A stretch of 64,000 nt of DNA from Methylotenera_A sp049687015. Its GTDB lineage: Bacteria; Pseudomonadota; Gammaproteobacteria; Burkholderiales; Methylophilaceae. The position numbers were made by a program, and so were the translations under genes. The notes beneath the pieces were generated by a model. It searched no databases and was not told where the DNA came from. It saw nothing but the letters and a program-made list of their open reading frames with translations. Of the stretch, positions 17,462 through 26,333 are shown piece by piece; position 1 is the first letter of the stretch; every line of letters starts with the position of its first letter. The DNA lies in contig JBAVIP010000077.1 in the NCBI GenBank assembly GCA_049687015.1, forward strand, positions 1 through 64,000, read 5' to 3'.

Positions 17462-18745
17462 TTACACCTCCACCTTCTCAGAATTAGGTTGCTGAGCACT
17501 TGTTTGTAGCCCACTTTGTGTCATTGCTGTTTGTTGCTGTTCATTTTGATTGTTTTTGTCTTTCCCCAAAATCACCGCTTCATCTACTTGCAAGCCTTTA
17601 GGCAATTGATGCGTAATAAACAGAATGGTCACCTTACCTTTTAGCTTATTCACTGTCTGAGCAAAGTGTTCTGCGGTTTGTTGGTCTAGGTTAGAAACCG
17701 CTTCATCAAATATCAGTACTTTGGGTTGTTTGAGTAGGGCTCTGGCAATAGCAATACGTTGCTTTTGCCCGCCACTTAAACCAGTGCCATGCTCACCCAC
17801 GACGGTTTGATAACCTTGCGGTAGTTTCTCGATGGTAGTATGGATTTCTGCCAGTTGGCAGGCTTGGATGATTTGCTCAAAACTGGCATGTGGGTTGGCG
17901 AGGATGAGGTTATCGTAAATAGTGCCTGCGAATAAGGTGGTTTCTTGCGGCACTACGCCAAAGTGGTTACGCAGTTCATTGGCAGCAAGGTAGCTGATAT
18001 CTTGCCCATTGAGTTTAATGTTGCCTTCTTGTGGTCGGTAGAAGCCAAGTAAGAGTTTAGCCAAGGTACTTTTACCACAGCCACTTGGGCCCATCACCAA
18101 TACACAATGCCCAGCTTTGATATTAAAGCTCAGGTTTTGATACAACCATGGTAGGTCGTCACCATATCTAAAGCCTAGGCTATCGACAGTGATATTGGTG
18201 GCTTGATTGACATTGGCTCGGGTGGGGATTAGCGTCATTGGTTCTGCTGGCGCGTTCATCACATCGCCTAGGCGTTTTACCGCAGGATTTATAATTAAAA
18301 ACGTTGCTTGTTGAAACTCTTGCCACAAACCGACCAAGCGTAATACAGGGCCTGACAGCCTGCCTGAGAACATTTGAAAAGCGACTAACATGCCACCAAG
18401 AATAAAACCAAAAGCATAGTTGCTGTTATGCATGACCAGCCATGCGCCCACACAAAGAATCGCCAGTGTTTGCAGTTGGTCTAGGGTGTTAGCCGCGGTA
18501 TTGTAGGTAATCGAGAGTTTACGGCTATCAAAGCTGGCATTAAGATAAGTGCTTAGGTAGTTGCCAAAGGTTTGTTTGAGCTGGGGCTCCATTTGCAGAG
18601 ACTTTACTGTCTCCATGCCTGACACATATTCAGTCAGAAAAGCTTGGTTACGTGCACCCAACATAAACTGATGGTTAAGCTTGGCACGAAAGATGGGTGT
18701 GACGAAAAAGCTGATGATGGAAATGAGCATTTTATTTTTATTCAA
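17462..18745 (-). pseudogene. 5'-truncated HlyB-type type I secretion ABC transporter
   Basis: The 427 residues align by eye with the second half of HlyB/RTX exporters. The last transmembrane part comes first: FLTEYVSGMETVKSLQMEPQ, then GFILGGMLVAFQMFSGRLSG and LWQEFQQATF. A complete nucleotide-binding domain follows: Walker A GPSGCGKST, Q-loop VVPQETTLFAG, signature TGLSGGQKQRIAIARALL, Walker B VLIFDEAVSNLD, H-loop ITHQL. The C39-like peptidase domain and the first membrane helices (about 290 residues of a normal 700) are absent. The reading frame begins at TTG 18,745 or ATG 18,730, inside the homologous region. No HlyD partner follows; the LprI-like gene does. This looks like the remnant of a type I secretion operon, although the truncated protein could still be translated. 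Confidence 0.8.
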
Positions 18746-18877
18746 TTTTTAATTTAATTAAATACTATCAAACTATTAGGCTAAAACCTAAATTACTCAC
18801 CCATTGATCAATATAGACCATTTCAACATATTGGCTATGCTAAAATATCGTCATTCCATCATTCACCTAGCAAGCTC

Positions 18878-19666
18878 ATGGCCATCACCATTCATAACGC
18901 GGACGACATTGCAAAAATGCGCATTGCAGGCAAGCTGGCCTCTGAAGTGCTTGATTACATTACACCTTTTGTGGTGCATGGCGTTACGACAGAAAAGCTG
19001 GACCAGCTTTGCCATAATTATATTGTGAACGTGCAGCAAGCGATTCCCGCACCGCTTAACTACGCGCCAGATGGCCACACACCCTACCCTAAATCGATTT
19101 GCACTTCGGTGAATCACCAGATTTGCCACGGCGTGCCGGGGGATAAAGTGCTAAAAAATGGCGATATTGTGAATATCGATATTACTGTGATTAAAGATGG
19201 CTATCATGGCGATACCAGCCGCATGTTTATGGTGGGCGAAGTTTCGATTCAAGCCAAAAGATTGTGCGAAATCACGTATCAGGCCATGTGGCTAGGCATA
19301 CGCCAAGTGAAGCCAGATGCGACTTTGGGAGATATTGGCCATGCCATACAAACCTTTACTGAAAAAAATGGTTACAGCGTGGTGCGTGAGTTTTGCGGGC
19401 ATGGTATTGGCAAAAAGTTTCATGAAGATCCGCAAGTGCTGCATTATGGCAAGCCCGGCGCAGGACTCAAGCTCAAAGCCGGTATGATGTTCACCATCGA
19501 GCCGATGATTAATGCGGGCAAGCGCGAAATCAAACAACTGCCTGACGGCTGGACCATTGTCACTAAAGACCGCAGTTTATCAGCGCAGTGGGAACACACC
19601 ATACTGGTGACCGAAACCGGTTTTGAAGTGATGACTTTATCTGCCGGGTCGCCCGCCACGCCATAA
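18878..19666 (+). CDS. map: Methionine aminopeptidase, type I
   Basis: Removes the N-terminal Met from nascent proteins. Of the 262 residues, metal ligands are visible in NIDITVIKDGYHGDTSRMF (two Asp), CGHGIGKKFHEDP (His), FTIEPMI (Glu) and SAQWEHTILVTE (Glu). ICTSVNHQICHGVP is a family hallmark. It is transcribed away from the rpsB side, with glnD following directly (TAA then ATG). A possible promoter upstream is weak (TAGACC, 17 bp, TATGCT). Confidence 0.97.
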   Translation: MAITIHNADDIAKMRIAGKLASEVLDYITPFVVHGVTTEKLDQLCHNYIVNVQQAIPAPLNYAPDGHTPYPKSICTSVNHQICHGVPGDKVLKNGDIVNIDITVIKDGYHGDTSRMFMVGEVSIQAKRLCEITYQAMWLGIRQVKPDATLGDIGHAIQTFTEKNGYSVVREFCGHGIGKKFHEDPQVLHYGKPGAGLKLKAGMMFTIEPMINAGKREIKQLPDGWTIVTKDRSLSAQWEHTILVTETGFEVMTLSAGSPATP

Positions 19667-22228
19667 ATGTCAGAAGCAAAGCAAGCAATCCAAACCTGGC
19701 GCAGCATTTTAAAAGCGCAACAAAGTGCGCTCGAAACCAGTTTTTTTCAGCATAAAAACACTGCTCAATTACTCAGAAAACACGCACAATTAATCGATGC
19801 GCTACTAAGACAGATATGGCTGCAAGCCAATATCCATATGGATGTATGTTTAATTGCTGTTGGAGGCTATGGTCGCGAAGAGCTTTTCCCTTACTCTGAC
19901 ATTGATTTGTTGATTCTGTTGCCACATCAACATGATTATGTACTGAATGAGCAAATTGAAGGCCTGATTGGTCAACTGTGGGATATCGGCTTAAGCGTAG
20001 GCAATAGCGTGCGTACGCTTGAGGAGTGCGTGAATGAGGCCGCACAAGACGTCACCGTGCAAACCAACTTGCTGGAGGCTCGCCTGCTGGTGGGCAACAA
20101 AGCTAATTACCAGTTATTCACTGAGGCGATAGATGCTTTAATGCAGCCCGCGGATTTTTTTGCAGCCAAATTCAAAGAGCAAGATAATCGCCATGCCAAG
20201 TTTAACGACACTGCTTACAGCCTGGAGCCCAACATCAAAGAAAGCCCGGGCGGGCTGCGCGATTTGCACATGATTTTGTGGCTGGCGCTAAGTCAGCATC
20301 TAGGTAAAACCTGGCTGGAACTCGCCAAAAATAACATCATCACTGCCACCGAATTGCGCCAAATCAAACGACATGAGCGCAATCTGCAAACACTGCGCAT
20401 CCGTTTGCATTATCTGGCCAAGCGTCGCGAAGACCGGCTGCTGTTTGATTTTCAAAATGCGCTTGCGGAAAACTTGGGCCTGGTCAACACCCCCAATAAA
20501 CGCGCCAGCGAACAGCTCATGCAAAGCTATTATCGTAGCGTTAAATTTATTAGCTTAATCAATGAGATATTACTTAAAACTTTAGAATCTACTTTAAATA
20601 AAAATAAACCGAAAATCGTTACCATTAACGCACGGTTCGAGTCAAAAAATGGCTTGCTGGAAGCAAAGTCTGCGCAGCTTTTACAGCAACAGCCAGCCGC
20701 GATTTTAGAAAGCTTCTTGTTGCTACAACAACACCCGGAACTTAAGGGCATGAGCGCCAGTTTGCTGCGTGAACTACAGCGCGTGAAAAAAATTGTAAAT
20801 CGAGATTTTCGTGACTCGGTAGAAAACAAAAAGCTATTTTTAAGCATATTATCTCAACCCAATGGCGTTAATCATAGCCTGCGGCGCATGAATAACTACG
20901 GCATTCTGGGGCAATATATTCCCGCATTCAGCAAAATTGTGGGACAAATGCAGCACGATTTATTCCATGTTTACACTGTAGACGAGCACATTTTAAATGT
21001 GCTGGCGAACTTGCGGCGCTTTGCCAAACCCGAGTTAAAGCATGAGTTCCCATTGTGTAGCCAGCTATTTTCATCTTTTGAAAAGCCGCATCTACTCTAC
21101 CTTGCAGCCTTGTTCCATGACATCGCAAAAGGCCGCGGCGGCGATCATTCCACACTAGGTACTAAAGATGCCAAACGCCTTTGCAGGTTACACAAGTTAC
21201 CTAAAGAAGACACGAGTTTAGTCGCATGGCTGGTGGAATCACACCTTAAAATGTCGAGTACTGCACAAAAATCTGATTTGTCAGATCCCAATGTCATTGA
21301 ACAATTTGCACGTTTTGTAAAAACCGAAAAGCACCTGATAGCCTTGTATTTATTGACGGTAGCTGATATTCGCGGCACCAGCCCCATCGTATGGAACGCC
21401 TGGAAAGCCCGTTTGCTGGAAAGCTTGTTTTACACCACAAAACGCGTGCTAAACGATGAAACATTTAGCGTACAGCAAACCATTGAAATCAGGCAGCAGG
21501 AAGCCGCTCTCAAGCTCAGTAAATACGGGCTTAGCGCGCAATCTTATCAACCATTGTGGGATAACGTGGGCACAGCTTATTTTGTACGCTTTGAACCTGA
21601 TGAAATTGCCTGGCAAAGTCGCTTGCTTACGCCGCACGTATATAGCGAAAAACCCATAGTTCGCGCGCGCCTAAGCCCAAGTGGCGACGGCATTCAAGTG
21701 ATGATTTATACGCGTGATCAGGACGATTTATTTGCCCGCATTTGCAACTTTTTTGACCGCATGGCTTATAACATCGTGCAAGCCAAGATTTACACCACCA
21801 ATCATAACTATGCCTTGAATAGTTTTATTGTTTTAGATCAATCAGGTAAGTCAGTTAGTTACAGTGGTTTATTAAAATTCATTGAAGCTGAACTGACTGA
21901 AAAGATACTCGCTACAAAGCCTTTGGAAGCGCCATTAGAAGGCCGTGTCAGCCGTCAAGTAAAGCACATGCCATTTGCTACTCAGGTAAAAATCAGCGCC
22001 GAAGCACAAGGCGTTAATCATACCCTCGAAATTATTACGGGCGACCGCCCTGGCCTGCTCGCCAAAATTGCATTCATATTCTTACAGCACGGAGTCGATT
22101 TGCATAATGCAAAAATCAACACGCTTGGCAGCCGCGCTGAAGACAGCTTCTTAATTTCCGCCAAGCATGGCAATGTACTAAGCGCCACTCAAATTGATTC
22201 TTTACAACACGACCTAGCAAATTTGTAA
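19667..22228 (+). CDS. glnD: Bifunctional uridylyltransferase/uridylyl-removing enzyme GlnD
   Basis: Senses glutamine and adds or removes UMP on PII proteins, setting nitrogen control. The 853-residue length is typical. Domains in order: nucleotidyltransferase with VGGYGREELFPYSDIDLLIL (about 65-85); the region with ESPGGLRDLHMI; an HD hydrolase domain with LAALFHDIAKGRGGDHS (about 480-500); and two C-terminal ACT domains (about 665-740, VMIYTRDQDDLFARI; about 780-853, LEIITGDRPGLLAKIA). It starts with no gap after map, so the two are probably co-transcribed. Confidence 0.97.
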   Translation: MSEAKQAIQTWRSILKAQQSALETSFFQHKNTAQLLRKHAQLIDALLRQIWLQANIHMDVCLIAVGGYGREELFPYSDIDLLILLPHQHDYVLNEQIEGLIGQLWDIGLSVGNSVRTLEECVNEAAQDVTVQTNLLEARLLVGNKANYQLFTEAIDALMQPADFFAAKFKEQDNRHAKFNDTAYSLEPNIKESPGGLRDLHMILWLALSQHLGKTWLELAKNNIITATELRQIKRHERNLQTLRIRLHYLAKRREDRLLFDFQNALAENLGLVNTPNKRASEQLMQSYYRSVKFISLINEILLKTLESTLNKNKPKIVTINARFESKNGLLEAKSAQLLQQQPAAILESFLLLQQHPELKGMSASLLRELQRVKKIVNRDFRDSVENKKLFLSILSQPNGVNHSLRRMNNYGILGQYIPAFSKIVGQMQHDLFHVYTVDEHILNVLANLRRFAKPELKHEFPLCSQLFSSFEKPHLLYLAALFHDIAKGRGGDHSTLGTKDAKRLCRLHKLPKEDTSLVAWLVESHLKMSSTAQKSDLSDPNVIEQFARFVKTEKHLIALYLLTVADIRGTSPIVWNAWKARLLESLFYTTKRVLNDETFSVQQTIEIRQQEAALKLSKYGLSAQSYQPLWDNVGTAYFVRFEPDEIAWQSRLLTPHVYSEKPIVRARLSPSGDGIQVMIYTRDQDDLFARICNFFDRMAYNIVQAKIYTTNHNYALNSFIVLDQSGKSVSYSGLLKFIEAELTEKILATKPLEAPLEGRVSRQVKHMPFATQVKISAEAQGVNHTLEIITGDRPGLLAKIAFIFLQHGVDLHNAKINTLGSRAEDSFLISAKHGNVLSATQIDSLQHDLANL

Positions 22229-22234
22229 GATAAA

Positions 22235-22507
22235 TCAGCTAAATTGGTAATGCTTGCGTAGCGGTTTTTTAACATCCCAGGTGCATGATAGACCAGCGGG
22301 AAAAGTGACCAGATCACCCGGACCAAAGCTGACCGGGCTGCCGCCATTTTTGGGCGTTACCGTCACTTCACCTTCCAGAATGTAGGCGATTTCCTGAGAT
22401 TGATAACTCCAGGGAAAAGTAGATACTTCTTTTGACCAAGTAGGCCAGCTTTTAACGTCAAGTGAAGCCAGTTTGGTGGCGTCAGGTTTCTCAACAGTAA
22501 TATTCAT
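22235..22507 (-). CDS. Small cupin-fold protein (Cupin_3-like), copy 1
   Basis: A 90-residue single-domain cupin. KEVSTFPWSYQSQEIAYILEGEVTVTP gives the first cupin motif region, and VSFGPGDLVTFPAGLSCTWDV the second. The pattern matches the DUF861/Cupin_3 group related to EutQ-type cupins; no substrate can be assigned. It is a paralogue of the next gene upstream (same layout, W-containing N-terminus and C-terminal KKHY or RKHY). A strong Shine-Dalgarno (AAGGAGCAC) precedes the ATG. Convergent with glnD, 6 nt away. Confidence 0.8.
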   Translation of the reverse strand: MNITVEKPDATKLASLDVKSWPTWSKEVSTFPWSYQSQEIAYILEGEVTVTPKNGGSPVSFGPGDLVTFPAGLSCTWDVKKPLRKHYQFS

Positions 22508-22521
22508 GGTGTGCTCCTTAA

Positions 22522-22560
22522 AAACAAAAAAGCCTCGAATACTTTATATTCAAGGCTTAT
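22522..22560 (-). terminator. Terminator between the two cupin genes
   Basis: AAGCCT...AGGCTT arms of about 12 bp with one mismatch and an AT loop are followed on the minus strand by a T-rich tract (TTTTTTGTTTT). It terminates the upstream cupin gene (22,587-22,862), so the downstream copy needs its own promoter or read-through. Confidence 0.75.
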
Positions 22561-22586
22561 TGTATTCCTAACACACAAAAATGCAA

Positions 22587-22862
22587 TTACGAGTGTTTGT
22601 AGTGCTTTTTAAGCTGTTTCACGACTTCCCAGTTGCTTTTAAGGCCTTTTGGAAACACCACGAAATCACCGGCTTTAATCACCACTTTTTCGCCGCCTTG
22701 TGGAGTTACATGAAATTCACCTTCAAGCACGTAAGCACTTTCGGTCATACCAAAATCCAGCGGAAACTTAGATGGTGCGCAATCCCAAGTTGCCCAGCTG
22801 GCAACGCCTAGCGACTTTAATTTTTCTTCCGATGGGTTGTGATCAATGATAATTTGGCTCAT
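22587..22862 (-). CDS. Small cupin-fold protein (Cupin_3-like), copy 2
   Basis: A 91-residue cupin from ATG 22,862 (MSQIIIDHNPSEEKLKSLGV), chosen because AAGG lies 8 nt upstream and family similarity begins here. It contains KFPLDFGMTESAYVLEGEFH and VVIKAGDFVVFPKGLKSNWE, the two cupin motifs. It resembles its neighbour throughout, so the pair arose by duplication. Function unknown; DUF861-type cupins bind small metabolites or sugars. Confidence 0.8.
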   Translation of the reverse strand: MSQIIIDHNPSEEKLKSLGVASWATWDCAPSKFPLDFGMTESAYVLEGEFHVTPQGGEKVVIKAGDFVVFPKGLKSNWEVVKQLKKHYKHS

Positions 22863-22924
22863 ATTTTTCCTTAAGTACAGACTCATTAAATACAAATACT
22901 GCTTAAAAAGCAGTATTTAGAAAT

Positions 22925-23014
22925 TGGCGGAAGAGGTGAGATTCGAACTCACGGTGGGCTCGCACCCACGACAGTTTTCAAGACTGTAGCATTAAACCGC
23001 TCTGCCACTCTTCC
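22925..23014 (-). tRNA. tRNA-Ser (anticodon TGA)
   Basis: The minus strand shows a full class II cloverleaf: acceptor GGAAGAG paired with CTCTTCC, D arm with GCAGAGCGGTTTAA, anticodon loop CTTGAAAA with TGA, a long variable arm (GTGGG...CCCAC), T arm GTTCGAATC, and an encoded CCA. The long variable arm and UGA anticodon identify serine. Confidence 0.96.
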
Positions 23015-23052
23015 AATTATTATTTACATATTTTAACTGCAACGATTTTAAT

Positions 23053-23112
23053 CGTCACAGTCTTGCAAGACTGCAGCATGCCATTCTTTCAAATGCGCCC
23101 TGCCACTCTTCC
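23053..23112 (-). pseudogene. Degenerate 5'-half copy of tRNA-Ser
   Basis: About 40 nt upstream of the intact tRNA-Ser, the same strand carries GGAAGAGTGGCAGGGCG, 16 of 17 bases identical to the tRNA 5' end. An expanded D-loop region and GCAGTCTTGCAAGACTGTGACG, which mimics the anticodon arm, follow; the rest is missing. It cannot fold as a tRNA. It may be a decayed tandem duplication or a scar of a recombination event at the tRNA. Confidence 0.65.
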
Positions 23113-23139
23113 TTGCGAAGGCGGCATTATAGCAAAGAT

Positions 23140-23673
23140 TTACTCGTCTTGAATATCCTGACCTGCAAAAAGTACGTCGGTAAAGCCAAATTGGCTTAAA
23201 TCGGTAATGCGCATGGGGTATAAAATTCCATTTAAGTGATCGCACTCATGCTGCACAACTCTAGCGTGGAAGCCGCTTACTAGCCTGTCGATGGCATTGC
23301 CATATTGATCAAAACCTTTGTAGTGCAGACGCGCATAGCGTGGCACCAAGCCGCGTAGCCCCGGCACAGACAAACACCCTTCCCAGCCTTCTTCCATTTC
23401 ATCGCCCACAGCGGCTAACGTAGGGTTAATCAGCACAGTGAAAGGCACTTGTTCCGCGTCCGGGTAACGTGGATTCGCACTAACGCCGAATATCGCCACC
23501 TGTAAACTTACACCGATTTGCGGAGCGGCTATTCCGGCGCCGTCCATCGCCCGCATAGTGTCCTGCATATCTTCAATAAGCGCATGCAGTTCAGGCGTAT
23601 CGAACGCGGTTACAGGTAGCGCTTTCTGTAACAAAAACGGGTCGCCCATGCGTAATACGGTTTTAACTGCCAC
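23140..23673 (-). CDS. def: Peptide deformylase
   Basis: Removes the formyl group from N-formyl-Met of nascent proteins before methionine aminopeptidase acts. All three motifs are present in 177 residues: GAGIAAPQIG (about 46-55), EGCLSVPG with the metal-binding Cys, and VVQHECDHLNG with the two His ligands and catalytic Glu. The sequence between them is PRYPDAEQVPFTVLINP. Lies 38 nt downstream of the phosphorylase gene on the same strand. Confidence 0.96.
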   Translation of the reverse strand: MAVKTVLRMGDPFLLQKALPVTAFDTPELHALIEDMQDTMRAMDGAGIAAPQIGVSLQVAIFGVSANPRYPDAEQVPFTVLINPTLAAVGDEMEEGWEGCLSVPGLRGLVPRYARLHYKGFDQYGNAIDRLVSGFHARVVQHECDHLNGILYPMRITDLSQFGFTDVLFAGQDIQDE

Positions 23674-23711
23674 CTTGGTTTCCTCTGTAGTTATGTTACT
23701 GAATAAATTGC

Positions 23712-24467
23712 CTAGAATTTTGTTGCCGGATAAACACGCGCGATTTCTTCAATCAATATACGCACTTTTTGCATAGTCAACTCCAACTTGATAATCAATT
23801 CTTCATATTGAATGCCATGATTGCTTGTGCCGCGCCCTGCCGCATGGTTCGCGACTGGGCATAGCGCAGCATAGTGCACACCCAACTCACGCGCCAGCGC
23901 AGCTTCCGGCATACCTGTCATGCCCACCAGCGTTGCGCCATCGCGTTCCAAACGGTTGATTTCTGCTGCCGTTTCCAGCCTTGGACCCTGCACACAGGCA
24001 TACACACCACCATCATGCAGGCCTTGCTGAATGTTGCTGGCAGCTTGCTTGCATATCTGACGCAGACTGTTGGAATATGGTTCAGTAAAGTCGATATGTT
24101 TTACCGGCAATTCAATGCCATCGTGATAGGTATTTTTACGGCCATGCGTGTAATCGATGATCTGATGCGGCAACACGATGTCACCAGGATTTAAATCACT
24201 CGCTATGCCGCCCGTAGTGGCTATCGCCAATAGATTTCTTACACCAACCGATTGCAACGCCCAAATATTGGCGCGATAGTTCACTGCATGCGGCGGAATG
24301 GTGTGGCCGCCGCCATGCCGCGCTAAAAACACCACTTCCAGCCCTGCCAGCTCACCAAACACCAAGGGCTGTGAAGCTTCACCATACGGCGTGCGTGCGA
24401 TTTGACGTCTGGTGATTTTCAAGTTTTCAAGTTGTGCTAAACCCGTGCCACCGATAATGCCTAACAT
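23712..24467 (-). CDS. Methylthio-nucleoside phosphorylase (probably methylthioinosine phosphorylase)
   Basis: A 251-residue PNP/MTAP family enzyme that splits S-methyl-5'-thio nucleosides into the base and methylthioribose 1-phosphate (methionine salvage). Motifs: MLGIIGGTGLAQLE, LARHGGGHTIPPHAVNYRAN (phosphate site), TTGGIASDLNPGDIVLPHQ, and GMTGMPEAALARELG. In the base-binding loop, where adenosine-specific MTAPs have Asp residues (TDYD type), it reads VANHAAGRG. An Asn there points to 6-oxopurine specificity, as described for the Pseudomonas aeruginosa methylthioinosine phosphorylase. Specificity is inference; family membership is clear. Confidence 0.85.
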   Translation of the reverse strand: MLGIIGGTGLAQLENLKITRRQIARTPYGEASQPLVFGELAGLEVVFLARHGGGHTIPPHAVNYRANIWALQSVGVRNLLAIATTGGIASDLNPGDIVLPHQIIDYTHGRKNTYHDGIELPVKHIDFTEPYSNSLRQICKQAASNIQQGLHDGGVYACVQGPRLETAAEINRLERDGATLVGMTGMPEAALARELGVHYAALCPVANHAAGRGTSNHGIQYEELIIKLELTMQKVRILIEEIARVYPATKF

Positions 24468-24568
24468 AAGCTACCTAACATAGTAATTCCTTAATATTTT
24501 ATGATTATTGTAGCGCATGGCAGGCGCTAGCGCTGTAGGGTTTGCATATTTTGTGGCATACTTCAGCT

Positions 24569-25468
24569 ATGGCTACCGATTCAGACATATTTGACATCAC
24601 TAAAGAAGACTTAAAAGCTAAAGAAAGTTTAGGGGGTAGCCTTGCGTTATCGCAACAGCATTACGAGAACTTTCCAGTTGCTTCTTTTGTGTTACCCAGG
24701 CATTTACGCGACCCAATTGCATTGATTTACACATTTGCGCGTCAAGCAGATGATTTTGCGGACGAAGGTTATCACAAACCAGCTTGGCGACTGGCAAAGT
24801 TGCAAGGCTTTAAAAACGAGCTGGACCTTATTCAAAGCAACAGCAAAACCAAGTCGCCGTTTTTTACTGAGCTAGGCAATATGATTCGCAAGCACGAGTT
24901 GCCGCTCACGCCATTTTACGATTTATTAGAAGCGTTTAGTCAAGATGTCACAAAAACGCGCTATGCTAATTTTTTAGAGCTATTGGATTACTGCCGTCGC
25001 TCTGCTAACCCAATAGGTGCTTTATTGTTGCATCTGTTTGGCAAAGCCACGCACGAGAACTTAATCTACTCCAATAAAATCTGCACGGCCTTACAGCTCA
25101 TCAATTTTTATCAGGATGTAGCCATTGATTTTGAAAATGAGTTCCACAAAAGTCGCATTTATTTGTGCCAGGATGAAATGCAGCAATTTGGTGTAACAGA
25201 GGCACAAATTGCCAGCCAGTATGCAAACAGACATTGGGAAGAGTTCATGCTTTTTAATATTGATCGCGCCGAAAGTATGCTTAAAGAAGGCAAACCGCTG
25301 GAGCATATTCTGCCTGGCCGCATTGGCTTGGAAATGCGCATGATAATCGGCGGCGGCGAGCGTGTTCTATATAAGCTAAGAAACGTGCGCGGCGATGTGT
25401 TTAAGCACAGGCCTACCCTCGTAGCGTGGGATTGGCCAGTTATTTTGCTTAACGCTTTGTTAAGATGA
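24569..25468 (+). CDS. hpnC: Squalene synthase HpnC (presqualene diphosphate to hydroxysqualene step)
   Basis: A trans-isoprenyl synthase-fold protein. The aspartate-rich motifs are FARQADDFADEG (about residue 60) and YQDVAIDFENEFHKSRIYL. The order hpnC-hpnD-hpnE is the bacterial three-enzyme squalene route: HpnD makes presqualene diphosphate, HpnC converts it to hydroxysqualene, HpnE reduces that to squalene. ATG 24,569 (MATDSDIF) is taken as start; a TTG 27 nt upstream is in frame. No good Shine-Dalgarno is seen for either. Confidence 0.93.
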   Translation: MATDSDIFDITKEDLKAKESLGGSLALSQQHYENFPVASFVLPRHLRDPIALIYTFARQADDFADEGYHKPAWRLAKLQGFKNELDLIQSNSKTKSPFFTELGNMIRKHELPLTPFYDLLEAFSQDVTKTRYANFLELLDYCRRSANPIGALLLHLFGKATHENLIYSNKICTALQLINFYQDVAIDFENEFHKSRIYLCQDEMQQFGVTEAQIASQYANRHWEEFMLFNIDRAESMLKEGKPLEHILPGRIGLEMRMIIGGGERVLYKLRNVRGDVFKHRPTLVAWDWPVILLNALLR

Positions 25469-25493
25469 CTGCCTTAAATCCATATTTTTAATA

Positions 25494-26333
25494 ATGACAC
25501 CCCAGCAATACTGCAAACAAAAAGCTGAGCAAAGCGGCTCCAGCTTTACCGTCAGCTTTCTATTTTTACCAAAAAATCAGCGCGATGCTATGACCGCGCT
25601 TTATGCATTTTGCCGCGAGGTGGATGACGTGGTGGATGAATGCGCCGACTACAGCGTCGCGCAGACCAAACTCAACTGGTGGAAAGGCGAAATTGCCAAT
25701 TTATATGCTGGCACACCGCAACACCCCGTTACACGGGCTTTACAGCCTGTTATTGCACAATTCAATCTTGCGCAAGAACATTTCTTAGAGATTATCGACG
25801 GAATGGAAATGGATTTAAAATTCAACCGTTACGAAGACTTTAAGCAGCTGCAACTATATTGCTACCGCGTCGCCAGCGTGGTTGGGTTGCTGTCAGCACA
25901 GATTTTTGGGTTTAAAAACCGAAAAACCCTTAAATATGCGCACGATTTAGGCATGGCGTTTCAGCTCACCAATATTATCCGTGACGTAGGTGAAGATGCC
26001 CGCAGAGGCCGTATTTACTTGCCGTTAGACGAACTGAAAAAAGCGAAAGTGTCAGAAGAAGATATCCTGCAAAGCCGTGAATCCGCAGCAGTTAAAGAAC
26101 TCATGGACTATCAGATTGAGCGCGCAGAAACCTATTACGACAAAGCCTTACGCGAGTTGCCTGCGGAGGATGCCAAACAGCAGCGCACTGGCCTGATGAT
26201 GGCGGCGATTTACCGCACTCTGCTGCGTGAAATTAAAGCCGACAGTGCAGAAAAAGTGCTTAACAGCAAAACCTCGCTACCGCCTTTCAGAAAATTCATG
26301 CTCGCCATACAAACCTATTTCAAATATGCCTAA
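25494..26333 (+). CDS. hpnD: Presqualene diphosphate synthase HpnD
   Basis: Condenses two farnesyl diphosphates to presqualene diphosphate. The 279 residues show both signature motifs: REVDDVVDEC (about 40-49) and RDVGEDARRGRIYLPLDEL (about 162-180), plus YCYRVASVVGLL. It begins 25 nt after hpnC, and its end overlaps the hpnE start by 8 nt, so the three genes form an operon. Confidence 0.95.
   Translation: MTPQQYCKQKAEQSGSSFTVSFLFLPKNQRDAMTALYAFCREVDDVVDECADYSVAQTKLNWWKGEIANLYAGTPQHPVTRALQPVIAQFNLAQEHFLEIIDGMEMDLKFNRYEDFKQLQLYCYRVASVVGLLSAQIFGFKNRKTLKYAHDLGMAFQLTNIIRDVGEDARRGRIYLPLDELKKAKVSEEDILQSRESAAVKELMDYQIERAETYYDKALRELPAEDAKQQRTGLMMAAIYRTLLREIKADSAEKVLNSKTSLPPFRKFMLAIQTYFKYA

Noticed and set aside
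23048..23245. 65-residue frame over the def end and tRNA remnant
   Set aside because: It overlaps def in another frame and the tRNA-like segment; no independent support.
24569..26333. hpnC and hpnD as a recent tandem duplication
   Set aside because: They share the fold and Asp-rich motifs but differ in length and second motif exactly as the HpnC and HpnD subfamilies do.
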